Origin: Rhodoferax antarcticus ANT.BR
GTDB taxonomy: Bacteria; Pseudomonadota; Gammaproteobacteria; Burkholderiales; Burkholderiaceae_C
Direction: 5' to 3'
NCBI RefSeq assembly: GCF_001938565.1
Contig: NZ_MSYM01000018.1
Span: 248,001-312,000 of the forward strand
Length of the DNA: 64,000 nucleotides
A program made the translations under genes and the position numbers. The notes beneath the pieces are model-generated. The model was not told where the DNA came from and ran no database searches. It worked only from the letters and a program-made list of their open reading frames with translations. This document shows, piece after piece, positions 10,834 through 19,172 of this stretch (its first letter is position 1; every line of letters begins with the position of its first letter).

Positions 10834-12041
10834 TGTGGCTTAGCACCCTGCTTTTGGCCCTGCGCTCCATCCGGCGCAATTTGATGCGCTCGTTTCTGAC
10901 CATTCTGGGCATTGTGATCGGCGTCAGCGCGGTGATCACCATGGTCACCGTGGGCAACGGTGCCACCCTGTCGGTGCAAAACCAGATCACCGGGCTGGGC
11001 ACCAACCTGCTGCAACTCCGCCCAGGCCAACGCATGGGCGGGCCTGGCGGCGGTGCTGGCGCGCCCGCGTTTCGCGAAGCGGACGCCACCGCCATCATCA
11101 GCCAGGTCAGCGGCCTGCTGGCGGTCGCACCCGAGGCGCGCACCTTTGCCAGCATCGTGGCAGACAGCCGCAACTGGAACTCCAGCGTGATCGGCAGTAC
11201 CAACGACTGGCTGGTGACCGGCAACTGGAAGCTGCTGAGCGGGCGCGAATTCACCGAAGAGGAACAACGCGGCGGCGCGTCGGTATGCATCGTGGGCACC
11301 ACCGTTCAACGCGAGCTGTTTTCCGGCAGCAGCGCGCTGGGCGCCATGATTCGGGTGAAACAGATCACTTGCGAAGTCATCGGCGTGCTGGACTCCAAAG
11401 GCCAGGGCGCGTTTGGCAATGACCAAGACGATGTGGTGCTGATGCCTCTGCACACGCTGCAGCGGCGCATCACCGGCCACACCCGCATCAACACCCTGCT
11501 GGTGTCGATGCAAGACAGCGCCGACCCGGTGCGCGTCAAGGCGGCGCTGACCGACTTGCTGCGTGAGCGGCGCAAGCTGGCCGAGGCCGAAGAAGACAAC
11601 TTCAACGTGCTCGACACCAAACAGCTCAGCGAAACCTTTGCCAGCACCACCAAAGTGCTGACCATGTTGCTGGGTGCGGTGGCCGCTGTGAGCCTGCTGG
11701 TGGGCGGCATTGGCATCATGAACATCATGCTGGTGAGCGTGACCGAGCGCACCCGCGAAATCGGCCTGCGCCTGGCGATTGGCGCGCTGGAGGGCGAGGT
11801 GCTGCTGCAGTTTTTGATAGAAGCGGTGGTGCTGTCAGCACTAGGCGGGGTGGTTGGCATCGTGCTGGCCACCGGCGCTTCAATCGGCTTGGCCAGCCTG
11901 ATGGATGTGCCCTACGTTTTCAATTTGGGCGTGAACGTGCTGTCGTTTGTGTTCTCAGCCGCGATTGGGGTGGTGTTTGGCTACTTTCCGGCGCGCCGGG
12001 CGGCCCGGCTGGACCCGATCGAGGCGCTGCGGCACGAGTGA
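10833..12041 (+). CDS. macB: MacB-type ABC transporter permease
   Basis: A 402-residue FtsX/MacB permease. One N-terminal membrane helix (about 20-45, FLTILGIVIGVSAVITMVTV) is followed by a large periplasmic domain (about 50-275) and three C-terminal helices with the conserved stretch GIGIMNIMLVSVTERTREIG. It completes the tripartite pump, which in this family exports macrolides, peptides or siderophores; the substrate here is unknown. A degenerate second copy of its last 150 bp lies at 13816-13959. Confidence 0.9.
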   Translation: MWLSTLLLALRSIRRNLMRSFLTILGIVIGVSAVITMVTVGNGATLSVQNQITGLGTNLLQLRPGQRMGGPGGGAGAPAFREADATAIISQVSGLLAVAPEARTFASIVADSRNWNSSVIGSTNDWLVTGNWKLLSGREFTEEEQRGGASVCIVGTTVQRELFSGSSALGAMIRVKQITCEVIGVLDSKGQGAFGNDQDDVVLMPLHTLQRRITGHTRINTLLVSMQDSADPVRVKAALTDLLRERRKLAEAEEDNFNVLDTKQLSETFASTTKVLTMLLGAVAAVSLLVGGIGIMNIMLVSVTERTREIGLRLAIGALEGEVLLQFLIEAVVLSALGGVVGIVLATGASIGLASLMDVPYVFNLGVNVLSFVFSAAIGVVFGYFPARRAARLDPIEALRHE

Positions 12042-12056
12042 GGTTTACATCAAATG

Positions 12057-12096
12057 AGCCTGCAGCCCTTACCAGATAAGCGCAGACAGCTTCTAT
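12057..12096 (-). repeat. 37-bp dispersed palindromic repeat, after macB
   Basis: Minus-oriented copy immediately downstream of macB. On the plus strand it reads GCCTGCAGCCCTTACC followed by AGATAAGCGCAGACAGCTTC, matching the reverse complement of the family consensus. Confidence 0.7.
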
Positions 12097-12116
12097 ATTG
12101 ATAGCATTCTAGTAAT

Positions 12117-12239
12117 TCAGACGACCAACGACTGAAACTCACGGATACGCGCAGCGACCTTGTCACGGCTCTGGCGGGTCACCATGCGCATGTCGCACTC
12201 GGCTTGGAGGCTCAGCCAGTAACGCGATTCCATGCTGAA
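12117..12239 (-). pseudogene. HigA-type antitoxin C-terminal fragment
   Basis: Read on the minus strand, the last 40 codons give SMESRYWLSLQAECDMRM..., ending in a charged helix and a stop. This matches the tail of HigA/VapI-type HTH antitoxins (the RYWLxLQAxYD motif; compare the intact HigA at 29822, which has QYWLNLQTSYD). No helix-turn-helix or start lies upstream, so only the 3' end survives. Confidence 0.6.
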
Positions 12240-12320
12240 AAGACCATGAACGGCAGCGTGAATATGTCAAAGACAGAGGCTTGACCAGGCACACCACGCA
12301 CTCGGTTGTATAGTGATCCG

Positions 12321-13805
12321 ATGAAACCAACTGCCCAAACCGCCCATCCCCATACCCGTGCCGATCTGGTTCACATTGCCACCCAGGCCATGATTGAGCG
12401 CGGGCTGGAACCCGAGTTCTCAAACCAGGTCAAGCAGCAGCTTGAGTCGATCAGCGGGCTCGGCCATGAGAGCGGCCCCGACATCCGTGACCTGACCCAA
12501 CTGCTGTGGTGCTCAATCGACAACGATGACTCGCTCGACCTGGACCAGTTGACGGCATGCGAGGCGCTGCCCAAGGGGGCGGTGCGGCTGTGGGTGGCCA
12601 TTGCTGATGTCGATGCGCTGGTGCGCAAGGGCTCGGCTATCGATCGACATGCCCACATCAACACCACCTCGGTCTATACCTCAGCGCGCATTTTTCCGAT
12701 GCTGCCTGAGCGCCTGTCGACCGACCTGACCTCGCTCAATGAGGGTCAGGATCGCCTTGCGCTGGTCACGGAAATGGTGTTCGATGCCGATGGCGCACTC
12801 AGTGGCTCCACGGTCTACCGTGCCGTGGTTCGCAATCAGGCCAAGTTGGCCTACGACGCCGTTAGCGCCTGGATCGAGGGCGCAGGCGAGTTGCCTGCGC
12901 CCGCTGCCAAGGTCAAGGGCATGGATGCCCAACTGCACACCCAGGATGATCTGGCGCAACGTCTGCGCGTGCGCCGCCGAACCGCGGGCGCACTGGAGTT
13001 TGAGACCTTCCAGCCGCGGGCCGTGTTCGATGGCGAACAGGTGGTCGACATTCGCCAGCAGCTGCAAAACCGCGGCCGCCAGTTGATTGAAGAAGTGATG
13101 ATTGCGACCAACGGCTGCACCGCGCGCTATCTGAGCCATCACGGGGGTGCCTCGCTGCGGCGTGTGGTGCGTTCGCCTGAGCGCTGGCTGCGCATCGTGG
13201 CGGTAGCAAAGGAGTACGGTGAAGCGCTCCCTACTGAACCAGATGCCAAGGCACTGGAAGCCTTTTTGGCACGGCGCCGGCGTGCCGACCCGCTGCGCTT
13301 TCCCGATCTGTCGCTAGTCATCGTCAAGCTCATGGGCCGGGGCGAATACGTGGCGGAGATCCCAGGCGCCGAGCCGATCGGCCACTTCGGTCTGGCGGTG
13401 CAGGATTACACCCATTCGACGGCACCGAACCGGCGCTATCCCGACCTAATTACCTCGCGCCTGCTGAAGGCGGCGCTGGCGCACCAGCCCCACCCCTACA
13501 GCAATGCTGAACTAGGGCAACTCGCCGAGCACTGCACCCGGCAGGAAGACGCAGCGCAAAAAGTCGAACGACGCATGCGCAAGTCTGACGCGGCGCTGCT
13601 GCTGGAATCCCGCTTGGGAGAGTTCTTTGATGCGGTCGTCACGGGGGCCACCCTTCAGGGCATTTGGGTGCGCGTTTTCACGCCCCCCGCCGAAGGCAAA
13701 CTGGTCTCAAACGGGGCAAACCTGGGGGTCGGAGACAAAGTACGCGTAAAACTCATCGCCGCCAACGTGGAGCGCGGCTTCATTGACTTTGAGCTGGCGG
13801 GCTGA
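12321..13805 (+). CDS. RNB-domain (RNase II family) exoribonuclease
   Basis: A 494-residue protein with the RNB catalytic signature SIDNDDSLDLDQ near residue 67, whose aspartates coordinate magnesium in RNase II/R. The RNB end motif follows: YTHSTAPNRRYPDLITSRLL near residue 370. A short C-terminal S1-like segment (GIWVRVF...LGVGDKVRVKL) completes it. There are no N-terminal cold-shock domains, so it is shorter than RNase II (about 640) or RNase R (about 810). It should degrade single-stranded RNA 3' to 5'. ATG 12321 is preferred over the TTG 15 bp upstream. It is flanked by an antitoxin fragment and a macB remnant, which suggests it arrived as cargo. Confidence 0.85.
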   Translation: MKPTAQTAHPHTRADLVHIATQAMIERGLEPEFSNQVKQQLESISGLGHESGPDIRDLTQLLWCSIDNDDSLDLDQLTACEALPKGAVRLWVAIADVDALVRKGSAIDRHAHINTTSVYTSARIFPMLPERLSTDLTSLNEGQDRLALVTEMVFDADGALSGSTVYRAVVRNQAKLAYDAVSAWIEGAGELPAPAAKVKGMDAQLHTQDDLAQRLRVRRRTAGALEFETFQPRAVFDGEQVVDIRQQLQNRGRQLIEEVMIATNGCTARYLSHHGGASLRRVVRSPERWLRIVAVAKEYGEALPTEPDAKALEAFLARRRRADPLRFPDLSLVIVKLMGRGEYVAEIPGAEPIGHFGLAVQDYTHSTAPNRRYPDLITSRLLKAALAHQPHPYSNAELGQLAEHCTRQEDAAQKVERRMRKSDAALLLESRLGEFFDAVVTGATLQGIWVRVFTPPAEGKLVSNGANLGVGDKVRVKLIAANVERGFIDFELAG

Positions 13806-13815
13806 GTCGCAGAGC

Positions 13816-13959
13816 GGCTGATGGACGTGCCCTATGTCTTCAACGGGCGTCAACGTGATGTCGTTTGTTTTCTCAGCCGCGATTGGGGTGGTATTTGGCT
13901 ACTTTCCAGCCCGCCAGGAGGCAAGATTGGACCTGATCGAGGCGCTGCGGCATGAATAG
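13816..13959 (+). pseudogene. degenerate copy of the macB 3' end
   Basis: The sequence parallels 11896-12041 of the intact permease: CTGATGGA(T/C)GTGCCCTA..., TCAGCCGCGATTGGGGTGGT and GATCGAGGCGCTGCGGCA are shared. Many third-position differences and a 2-nt deletion within the stretch encoding FNLGVN destroy the frame. By eye roughly 85% identity, so this is a diverged allele or paralogue rather than a fresh duplication. Confidence 0.85.
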
Positions 13960-13974
13960 ATTATTATTTAATTG

Positions 13975-14010
13975 ATAGCTGTCCGCGCTTATTCAGTAAG
14001 GGCTAGAGCC
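13975..14010 (+). repeat. 37-bp dispersed palindromic repeat, after macB remnant
   Basis: Plus-oriented copy, ATAGCTGTCCGCGCTTAT then CAGTAAGGGCTAGAGCC. It follows the macB remnant just as another copy follows intact macB, but in the opposite orientation. Confidence 0.8.
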
Positions 14011-14108
14011 TATTTTCATTCAATACGCTCGGCGATTGGCCTCTGGGCTATTGGTATGTTAAGGTTACGCAAATCCGTTTTAACCCCTTTGAAAGAGAGT
14101 CTTCACGC

Positions 14109-14564
14109 ATGACTGTTATACCTTGCGCACGCACGTTTCTCATCGCCACTAGCTTCGCGCTGACCTGTTTTTCAAGCAGCGTCGCTGCCGAAATGGTCAG
14201 TACCAAGGGCAATACAGTGAATATGCGCGCGAAGCCGAGCACTCAGAGCGAGAGGTTGTGGGAGTTGGACAGAGGCTACCCATTGCGCGTCCTCAAACGC
14301 CAAGGCAAATGGGTGCAGGTGCAGGACTTTGAAAACGATCGCGGCTGGGTCTACGCCCCCCTGACAAGCCGTACGCCATACCACATCGTCAAAGCCAACG
14401 TCGCCAACATTCGCACCGGGCCTGGCACCAAATACCGCGTGATTGCCCGCGCCAGTCGCGGCGACCTGCTGCGTACCAAGGCCAAAAAAACCGGATGGGT
14501 CAAAGTGGAGCAATCGAACGGCCAGATGGGCTGGATGTCCAAGAAATTGGTGTGGGGCTGGTAG
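14109..14564 (+). CDS. secreted protein with two bacterial SH3 domains, copy A
   Basis: A 151-residue protein with a signal peptide (cleavage expected near Val-Ala-Ala at residues 25-27). It has two SH3b domains, about 28-87 (MVSTKGNTVNMRAKPSTQSE) and about 92-150 (IVKANVANIRTGPGTKYRVI). The repeated N-x-R-x-x-P/G-T pattern is typical of SH3_3 modules that bind peptidoglycan or partner proteins in the periplasm. This copy keeps its native upstream region, with a GAAAGAGAG ribosome-binding-like stretch before the ATG. It converges with purN. Confidence 0.85.
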   Translation: MTVIPCARTFLIATSFALTCFSSSVAAEMVSTKGNTVNMRAKPSTQSERLWELDRGYPLRVLKRQGKWVQVQDFENDRGWVYAPLTSRTPYHIVKANVANIRTGPGTKYRVIARASRGDLLRTKAKKTGWVKVEQSNGQMGWMSKKLVWGW

Positions 14565-14614
14565 GCCGCTTGCGGGTTCTGTCGGGGCCCTGAAAAAAAT
14601 AACGGGCCTGGTAA

Positions 14615-15208
14615 CTATTGCACCTGCAGCAAGCTCGCCACCGCCTGTGGATAAATCAGATGCTCCTGGCTGAGTACCCGCGCCGCCAGCGTTTCAGCAC
14701 TGTCATTGGGCAAGATTGGCACCACGGCCTGCGCCAGGATTGGGCCGTGATCCAGCTCGGGGGTCACCAGATGAACTGTGGCACCCGCCAGTTTGCAGCC
14801 CGCATCAATCGCGCGCTGGTGCGTGTGCAGACCAGGAAACGCGGGCAACAGCGATGGATGAATATTCACCAGCCGCCCGGCGTAGTGGTTCACAAAGCCG
14901 GGCGTCAGAATACGCATGAAACCTGCCAGCAACACCAACTGCGGTTGGCCGGGCGTGGCATAGCTGTCAATACGCTGCGCCAGCGCGGTATCAAACGCCT
15001 CGCGGCTGGCAAACGCCTTGTGATCCAGCGATGCGGTGGCTATACCTTGCTGCGCGGCCAGCGCCAGACCTTTTGCATTAGTTTTGTTGCTGATCACGGC
15101 GGCTACCTGAGCCTGATAATTGGCAGCCCAGTTCTCGCGTTTGGAAGCTTTGACGATGGCCAGCATGTTTGAGCCGCCGCCTGAGATCAAAATAACGATG
15201 TTTTTCAT
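14615..15208 (-). CDS. purN: phosphoribosylglycinamide formyltransferase, copy A
   Basis: Third step of purine synthesis: transfers formyl from 10-formyl-THF to GAR. The 197-residue protein starts MKNIVILISGGGSNM, has the folate site LAGFMRILTPGFV and the catalytic signature NIHPSLLPAFPGLHTHQRAI, and ends with the usual D-HGPILAQ region. The ATG at 15208 is the family start; the open frame runs further upstream only because it continues into transposase-derived sequence. In this copy the native upstream DNA beyond about 34 bp is replaced by tnpA, so any expression would have to come from the truncated tnpA's promoter or a very short native promoter. Confidence 0.95.
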   Translation of the reverse strand: MKNIVILISGGGSNMLAIVKASKRENWAANYQAQVAAVISNKTNAKGLALAAQQGIATASLDHKAFASREAFDTALAQRIDSYATPGQPQLVLLAGFMRILTPGFVNHYAGRLVNIHPSLLPAFPGLHTHQRAIDAGCKLAGATVHLVTPELDHGPILAQAVVPILPNDSAETLAARVLSQEHLIYPQAVASLLQVQ

Positions 15209-15219
15209 ACTTGGCTGAA

Positions 15220-17259
15220 TTATGACTTTGACCCCTCCCCCCAGTTTCCGGCGAAAGGTTGCCGAAACTGCGCATTCACCAGCTCGGCCAGCGCCGTCGA
15301 ATAGGTTTCGTCGCGGACATACCAAGCTTGCAACCAGGACAGCTTGGCATACGTTGTGCCCGGGCAGGACTTGGCCATTTTGGTCAAGTCAAGGTTGATC
15401 GCATCGGCCAGGATGGTCGTCATCAGCAAGGTTTTGTCCTTGGCGGTGTCGCCAGTCTTCAGGTGCGTGAAGTGGCGGGTGAAGCCCGTCCACTCATCGA
15501 CCTCCATCAGCAGCTCGGTCATCTTGAGGTGTGGCAGGATCATGGCCGTCTGGTCGATCAGGGCTTGCGCAGCATCGGGCACCGCCGCGTCCAACGATGT
15601 AATTTTCAGGCCCGACGCTGTGGTGATGATGGCGTCCGGCAGATCATTGGCCGGCGCCATGCGATTGACTGTGGTGAGCTGCTCCTCCAGCAATTCCAGA
15701 CGTTCACGCAGGTACTGATCGCAGTCAGTGGCCACAGCCAGCGGCAATTCGCTGGCCAGCTTCAGAGTGACGAACTTCTCGACCGGCACCAGGTATTCGT
15801 CGAAGTCTTTGAACTGGCGCGAGCCTTGCACCCACACGTCGCCCGAGCGCAGCGCGTTCTTCAGTTCCGACAGCGCGCATAACTCGTAGTAACGCCGGTC
15901 GATGCCCTCGTCGGTCAGAACCAGTTTGGCCCAACGTGGCTTGATGAATGCGGTTGGCGCGTCGGCGGGCACCTTGCGGGCGCTGTCGCTGTTCATGCCG
16001 CGCAGAACGTCGATGGCATCAAGCACACCCTTGGCGGCAGGCGCGGCTCGCAGCTTGAGCACGTCGAGGAAATGAGGCGCGTAGCGGCGCAAGTTGGCGT
16101 AGCTCTCGCCAATGTGATGCAAGAAATCAAAATCCGCAGGCCGCGCCAGTGTTTGCGCCTCGGTGACACTGGCGGCGAAGGTGTCCCACGGCATGACGGC
16201 CTCAATAGCGGCAAACGGGTCGCCGCCGTTTTGCTTGGCCTCGATCAAGGCTTGGCCGATACGTCCGTACAGCCGCACCTTGTCATTGATCGCCTTGCCG
16301 CTGGCCTGAAACTGCTGCTGATGCTTGTTCTTGGCCGCGTTGAACAGCTTGCCGATGATGCGGTCGTGTAGGTCGATGATTTCATCGGTGACTGTGGCCA
16401 TGCCTTCGATGGCCAGCGCGACCAAGGTGGCATAGCGTCGCTGCGGCTCGAATTTGGCCAGGTCAGCGGGCGTCATCTGTCCACCCTCGCGGGCAATCTT
16501 GAGCAAGCGATTTTGGTGTACCTGCCGTTCGATGCCAGTAGGTAGGTCGAGCGCCTGCCAGGTTTTGAGACGTTCGATGTGTTCAAGCATGTGGCGCGAG
16601 TTCGGTTTTGCAGGCGATTGGCGCAACCACGCCAGCCAAGTCGCTTTGCTGCCCTCCTTGCGCTTGAGAAGTTCGTCCAGGCGCTGCCGGTGGACGCTTG
16701 TCAGGGTGTCGGTCAGAGCGGCGTGAATGCGCAGGTTGGCGCGGGTGATCGCCTCGGCGCAGATGCGATCCATCACGCCGACCGCTGGCAGCAAAACGCT
16801 CCTGCGCCGCAACCCCTCAGCCAGCTCGCGTGCCAGCACAATACCTTTATCGGTTTGCCAGGCCAGATCGTCCAGGCTATGCACGGCAGTCCGATAATGG
16901 CCCAGCGTCGTGAACGATTGAAAGCCATAGGCTGACTGCAACTCCAACAGATGTTCGCGCCGCGTTTCGGCGCGTTGGCCGTAGTCGTTCCAGATGTCGC
17001 CAGGCAGCTTGAGCTGGTCGGCCACCATGCGCAACAAGGGCGCATCGGGTTCCGCGTCAGCAGTGAGCGCGATGCCCGGATAGCGCATGTAGCAAAGCTG
17101 CACCGCAAAGCCCAGCCGATTTTCCGCACCACGATGCTGTCGAATGCGGGACAGGTCGGCGTCGTTGAAGGTGTAGAGCCGGATCAATTCATCTTTGGTG
17201 TCGGGCAGTGCCAACAGGCTTTCGCGCTCAGTGGCGGACAGGATTGAACGGCGCGGCAT
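15220..17259 (-). pseudogene. tnpA: Tn3/Tn21-family transposase TnpA, C-terminally truncated
   Basis: Starts [20 protein letters not shown] at ATG 17259, with AAGGAG about 6 nt upstream, and matches Tn21-subgroup transposases (normally about 990 residues) without interruption. The last genuine stretch is [18 protein letters not shown], after which three residues from the purN/yceH side lead to a stop, giving about 679 residues. The first catalytic Asp region ([16 protein letters not shown]) is present. The later YVLDGLLYH segment with the second Asp and the catalytic Glu are missing. It should be unable to transpose. The junction at 15242/15243 lies in a run of cytosines. Confidence 0.93.
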
Positions 17260-17412
17260 GCAGGCTCCTTCTTCTTGAAAACGAGGGTTTTTGAGAAGCC
17301 ACACCAGGCCACAGAAGTGACAAGTGAAATCAAGGCGTTGCGATTCTCAAAAATAGTTCTTGAAATGCTATTCTCGATCCCTTATCATTGCAATGAGTTT
17401 CGATAAGAAAGA
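17260..17412. promoter_or_regulatory. divergent promoter and probable res region of the transposon
   Basis: Gap between divergent tnpA and mntA. It holds spaced inverted repeats: TTTTTGAGAA near 17284 against TTCTCAAAAA near 17344, and CTTATC near 17381 against GATAAG near 17402. It is AT-richer than its surroundings. In Tn3-family elements the resolvase site usually lies between divergent transposition genes. Resolvase subsites cannot be assigned by eye. Confidence 0.45.
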
Positions 17413-17709
17413 ATGCCCATGCGCCCGTCCGTTGTGCTTGACATGAAGCGAAGTGCAGTGCGCGAAGCGGTGAACCGCTTTCGCACGGCGAACCCACGCG
17501 TCTTCGGTTCGGTGCTGCATGGCACCGACCGAGAAGACAGCGACCTTGATCTGTTGGTGGATGCACTGCCAGGTGCCACCTTATTGGACTTAGGCGGTCT
17601 GCAAGACGATCTGGAATCGCTGCTCGGCATTCACGTTGATTTGCTGACACCCGGCGACTTGCCGCCGAAATTTCGGGCCAAGGTGCTCGCAGAGGCGCAA
17701 CCGGTATGA
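17413..17709 (+). CDS. mntA: MntA-type nucleotidyltransferase antitoxin
   Basis: A 98-residue minimal nucleotidyltransferase with the signature GSVLHGTDREDSDLDLLVD, the GSX10DXD core of MNT antitoxins. In characterised MntA-HepT pairs this enzyme AMPylates the partner HEPN toxin to silence it; that function is inferred from family knowledge. Two in-frame ATGs lie 6 bp apart (17413, 17419). Its stop overlaps the hepT start by 4 nt, the usual operon arrangement. Confidence 0.88.
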   Translation: MPMRPSVVLDMKRSAVREAVNRFRTANPRVFGSVLHGTDREDSDLDLLVDALPGATLLDLGGLQDDLESLLGIHVDLLTPGDLPPKFRAKVLAEAQPV

Positions 17710-18101
17710 ATGAGACTCGTCTGCCTGATTACATCGATCACATACAGCAGGCCGCAGCGGATGTGTGCAGCTTCGTAGAGGGCTTGGCCAAGGACGACTT
17801 CCTGGCCGACAAGCGCACCCAGCAGGCCGTCATCATGAGCCTCATCATCATCGGCGAGGCCGCCACGAAGGTGATGGAGGGCTATGCCGCATTCACTCAA
17901 GCGCACCCAGCGGTGCCTTGGCGCAACATGCGCGGCATGCGCAACCGAATGGCCCACGGCTATTTCGACATCGACCTCAATGTGGTGTGGGCGACGGCAC
18001 AGGAATGGTTGCCGGAGTTGCTAAAGCAGCTACCTGCCGTGCGCCAAGACGCCACCGACGATGAAGGCCGCGATAGCTCAGAACGAAGCAAGCTATGTTG
18101 A
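17706..18101 (+). CDS. hepT: HepT-like HEPN ribonuclease toxin
   Basis: A 131-residue all-helical HEPN protein (DUF86). The RNase motif R-x4-H-x-Y appears as RNRMAHGYF near residue 80. Paired with the upstream MNT gene it forms a toxin-antitoxin module. The last 20 residues are charged and overlap the resolvase gene by 7 bp, so all three genes are probably one transcript. Such modules near transposition genes can favour element maintenance; that role is inference. Confidence 0.88.
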   Translation: MNETRLPDYIDHIQQAAADVCSFVEGLAKDDFLADKRTQQAVIMSLIIIGEAATKVMEGYAAFTQAHPAVPWRNMRGMRNRMAHGYFDIDLNVVWATAQEWLPELLKQLPAVRQDATDDEGRDSSERSKLC

Positions 18102-18652
18102 TTGGCTACGCTCGTGTTTCTACGTTGGATCAGAACCTCGAATTGCAGCGGGAGGCCCTGATCAAAGCCGGGTGCCAGAAGGTCTTTGAGGACAAGGTGA
18201 GTGGTACGCGGGCTGATCGCCCAGGCTTAGAAAAAACAAAGGAAATGCTGCGCGAGGGAGACACTTTGGTTGTCTGGAAGCTGGATCGTTTAGGGCGCAG
18301 CGTCAAGCAACTGGTCGATCTAGTCGGTGAATTACACAAGCAAGGCATCCAGTTCAAGAGCCTGACAGACGCTATTGACACCGGCACGCCATCTGGCCGG
18401 TTCTTCTTTCATGTGATGGCAAGTCTTGCCGAAATGGAACGTGAGCTGATCGTCGAACGCACCCGCGCCGGACTGGATGTCGCCCGCCAACTGGGTCGCA
18501 AGGGCGGTCGCAAGCCCAAGATGACCGATAGCAAGATTGAGTCAGCCAAAAAACTGTTGGCCAGTGGCGTACCACCCAAGGATGTTGCAAAGAATCTTGG
18601 CGTGTCCGTTCCTACGCTTTACCGCTGGGTACCAGCTTCAACCCAAGTGTGA
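18095..18652 (+). CDS. tnpR: serine recombinase (TnpR resolvase)
   Basis: A 185-residue small serine recombinase. It starts MLIGYARVSTLDQNLELQRE, with the nucleophile Ser near residue 9, and has the arginine-rich catalytic region WKLDRLGRSVKQLVDLV and the E-helix region MASLAEMERELIVERTRAGL. The C-terminal Hin-type HTH ends GVSVPTLYRWVPA. It would resolve cointegrates at res. It appears intact although its transposase is not. Confidence 0.93.
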   Translation: MLIGYARVSTLDQNLELQREALIKAGCQKVFEDKVSGTRADRPGLEKTKEMLREGDTLVVWKLDRLGRSVKQLVDLVGELHKQGIQFKSLTDAIDTGTPSGRFFFHVMASLAEMERELIVERTRAGLDVARQLGRKGGRKPKMTDSKIESAKKLLASGVPPKDVAKNLGVSVPTLYRWVPASTQV

Positions 18653-18681
18653 GCCATGCGCACCGGGCCAGCGGAGTTTGA

Positions 18682-19128
18682 TCAGCCAAACACGGCCGCC
18701 AGTGAGTGGGCGAGGTTGTTCACTTTTTCCAAGTAGGCGATAGACGAAGTGTCGTCTGGTCGCAGACGCTTGGCCGCATCAAGCGTTGCACTGAGGTCGG
18801 CAATGAAATTCCGCTTCTCATCTGGATTGGCGACGCTTTGCATCTGTGCATTGAATTGATCGACATAGGGAGCGGTCAGATCGAGGCGCTGCTCGCCTGT
18901 GATGACGCCTGCGTCGTAGAGCTTGTTCGTCAGTTCTTTGAGTTCATTCTTTGAGATATTGCTCAGGTCTTGTCCGGCCATAATGTTGGTAGCACGATTC
19001 GCTCTTTCTCCATGGTAAACATCACTTGTACCTATGGCCGAGGCGTTTGACGTTGGCTGAGTCAATGCCTTGGTGGGCGACGCATATGAGACGGCACCTT
19101 GTGTGGCTTGAAACCCTTGAATTTTCAT
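18682..19128 (-). CDS. hypothetical protein, transposon passenger
   Basis: A 148-residue protein of unrecognised family, starting MKIQGFQATQGAVSYASPTK. The longer upstream frame runs through the neighbouring terminator, so ATG 19128 is preferred. The middle has a short helical segment (DLSNISKNELKELTNKLYDA) reminiscent of small uncharacterised proteobacterial proteins. No signal peptide or catalytic motif is visible. It lies downstream of the secreted passenger gene on the same strand, separated by a hairpin terminator, and is AT-richer than the host genes around it. Confidence 0.6.
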   Translation of the reverse strand: MKIQGFQATQGAVSYASPTKALTQPTSNASAIGTSDVYHGERANRATNIMAGQDLSNISKNELKELTNKLYDAGVITGEQRLDLTAPYVDQFNAQMQSVANPDEKRNFIADLSATLDAAKRLRPDDTSSIAYLEKVNNLAHSLAAVFG

Positions 19129-19133
19129 ATGTA

Positions 19134-19168
19134 CCCCAAAAAGGCAAAGTGCCCGCGAGGGCACTTTG
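19134..19168 (-). terminator. intrinsic terminator after the secreted passenger gene
   Basis: A 10-bp stem CAAAGTGCCC/GGGCACTTTG with a 4-nt loop at 19145-19168. On the minus strand it is followed by CC and a T5 run, so it ends transcripts of 19173-19760. Confidence 0.75.
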
Positions 19169-19172
19169 GGAA

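Larger units (their letters stand above)
14101..15242. repeat. 1,142-bp direct duplication, copy A
   Basis: This segment recurs at 19990-21131 with a constant offset of 5,889 bp. It holds the SH3 gene, purN and the first bases of yceH. Only two differences were found (14885 G versus 20774 A; 15014 C versus 20903 T), both synonymous in purN. Copy A keeps the native left flank of the SH3 gene, but its right end passes straight into transposase sequence. Confidence 0.95.

Noticed and set aside
10353-11513. 386-codon minus-strand frame opposite the macB genes
   Set aside because: Shadow of the well-supported ABC ATPase and permease; no family features.
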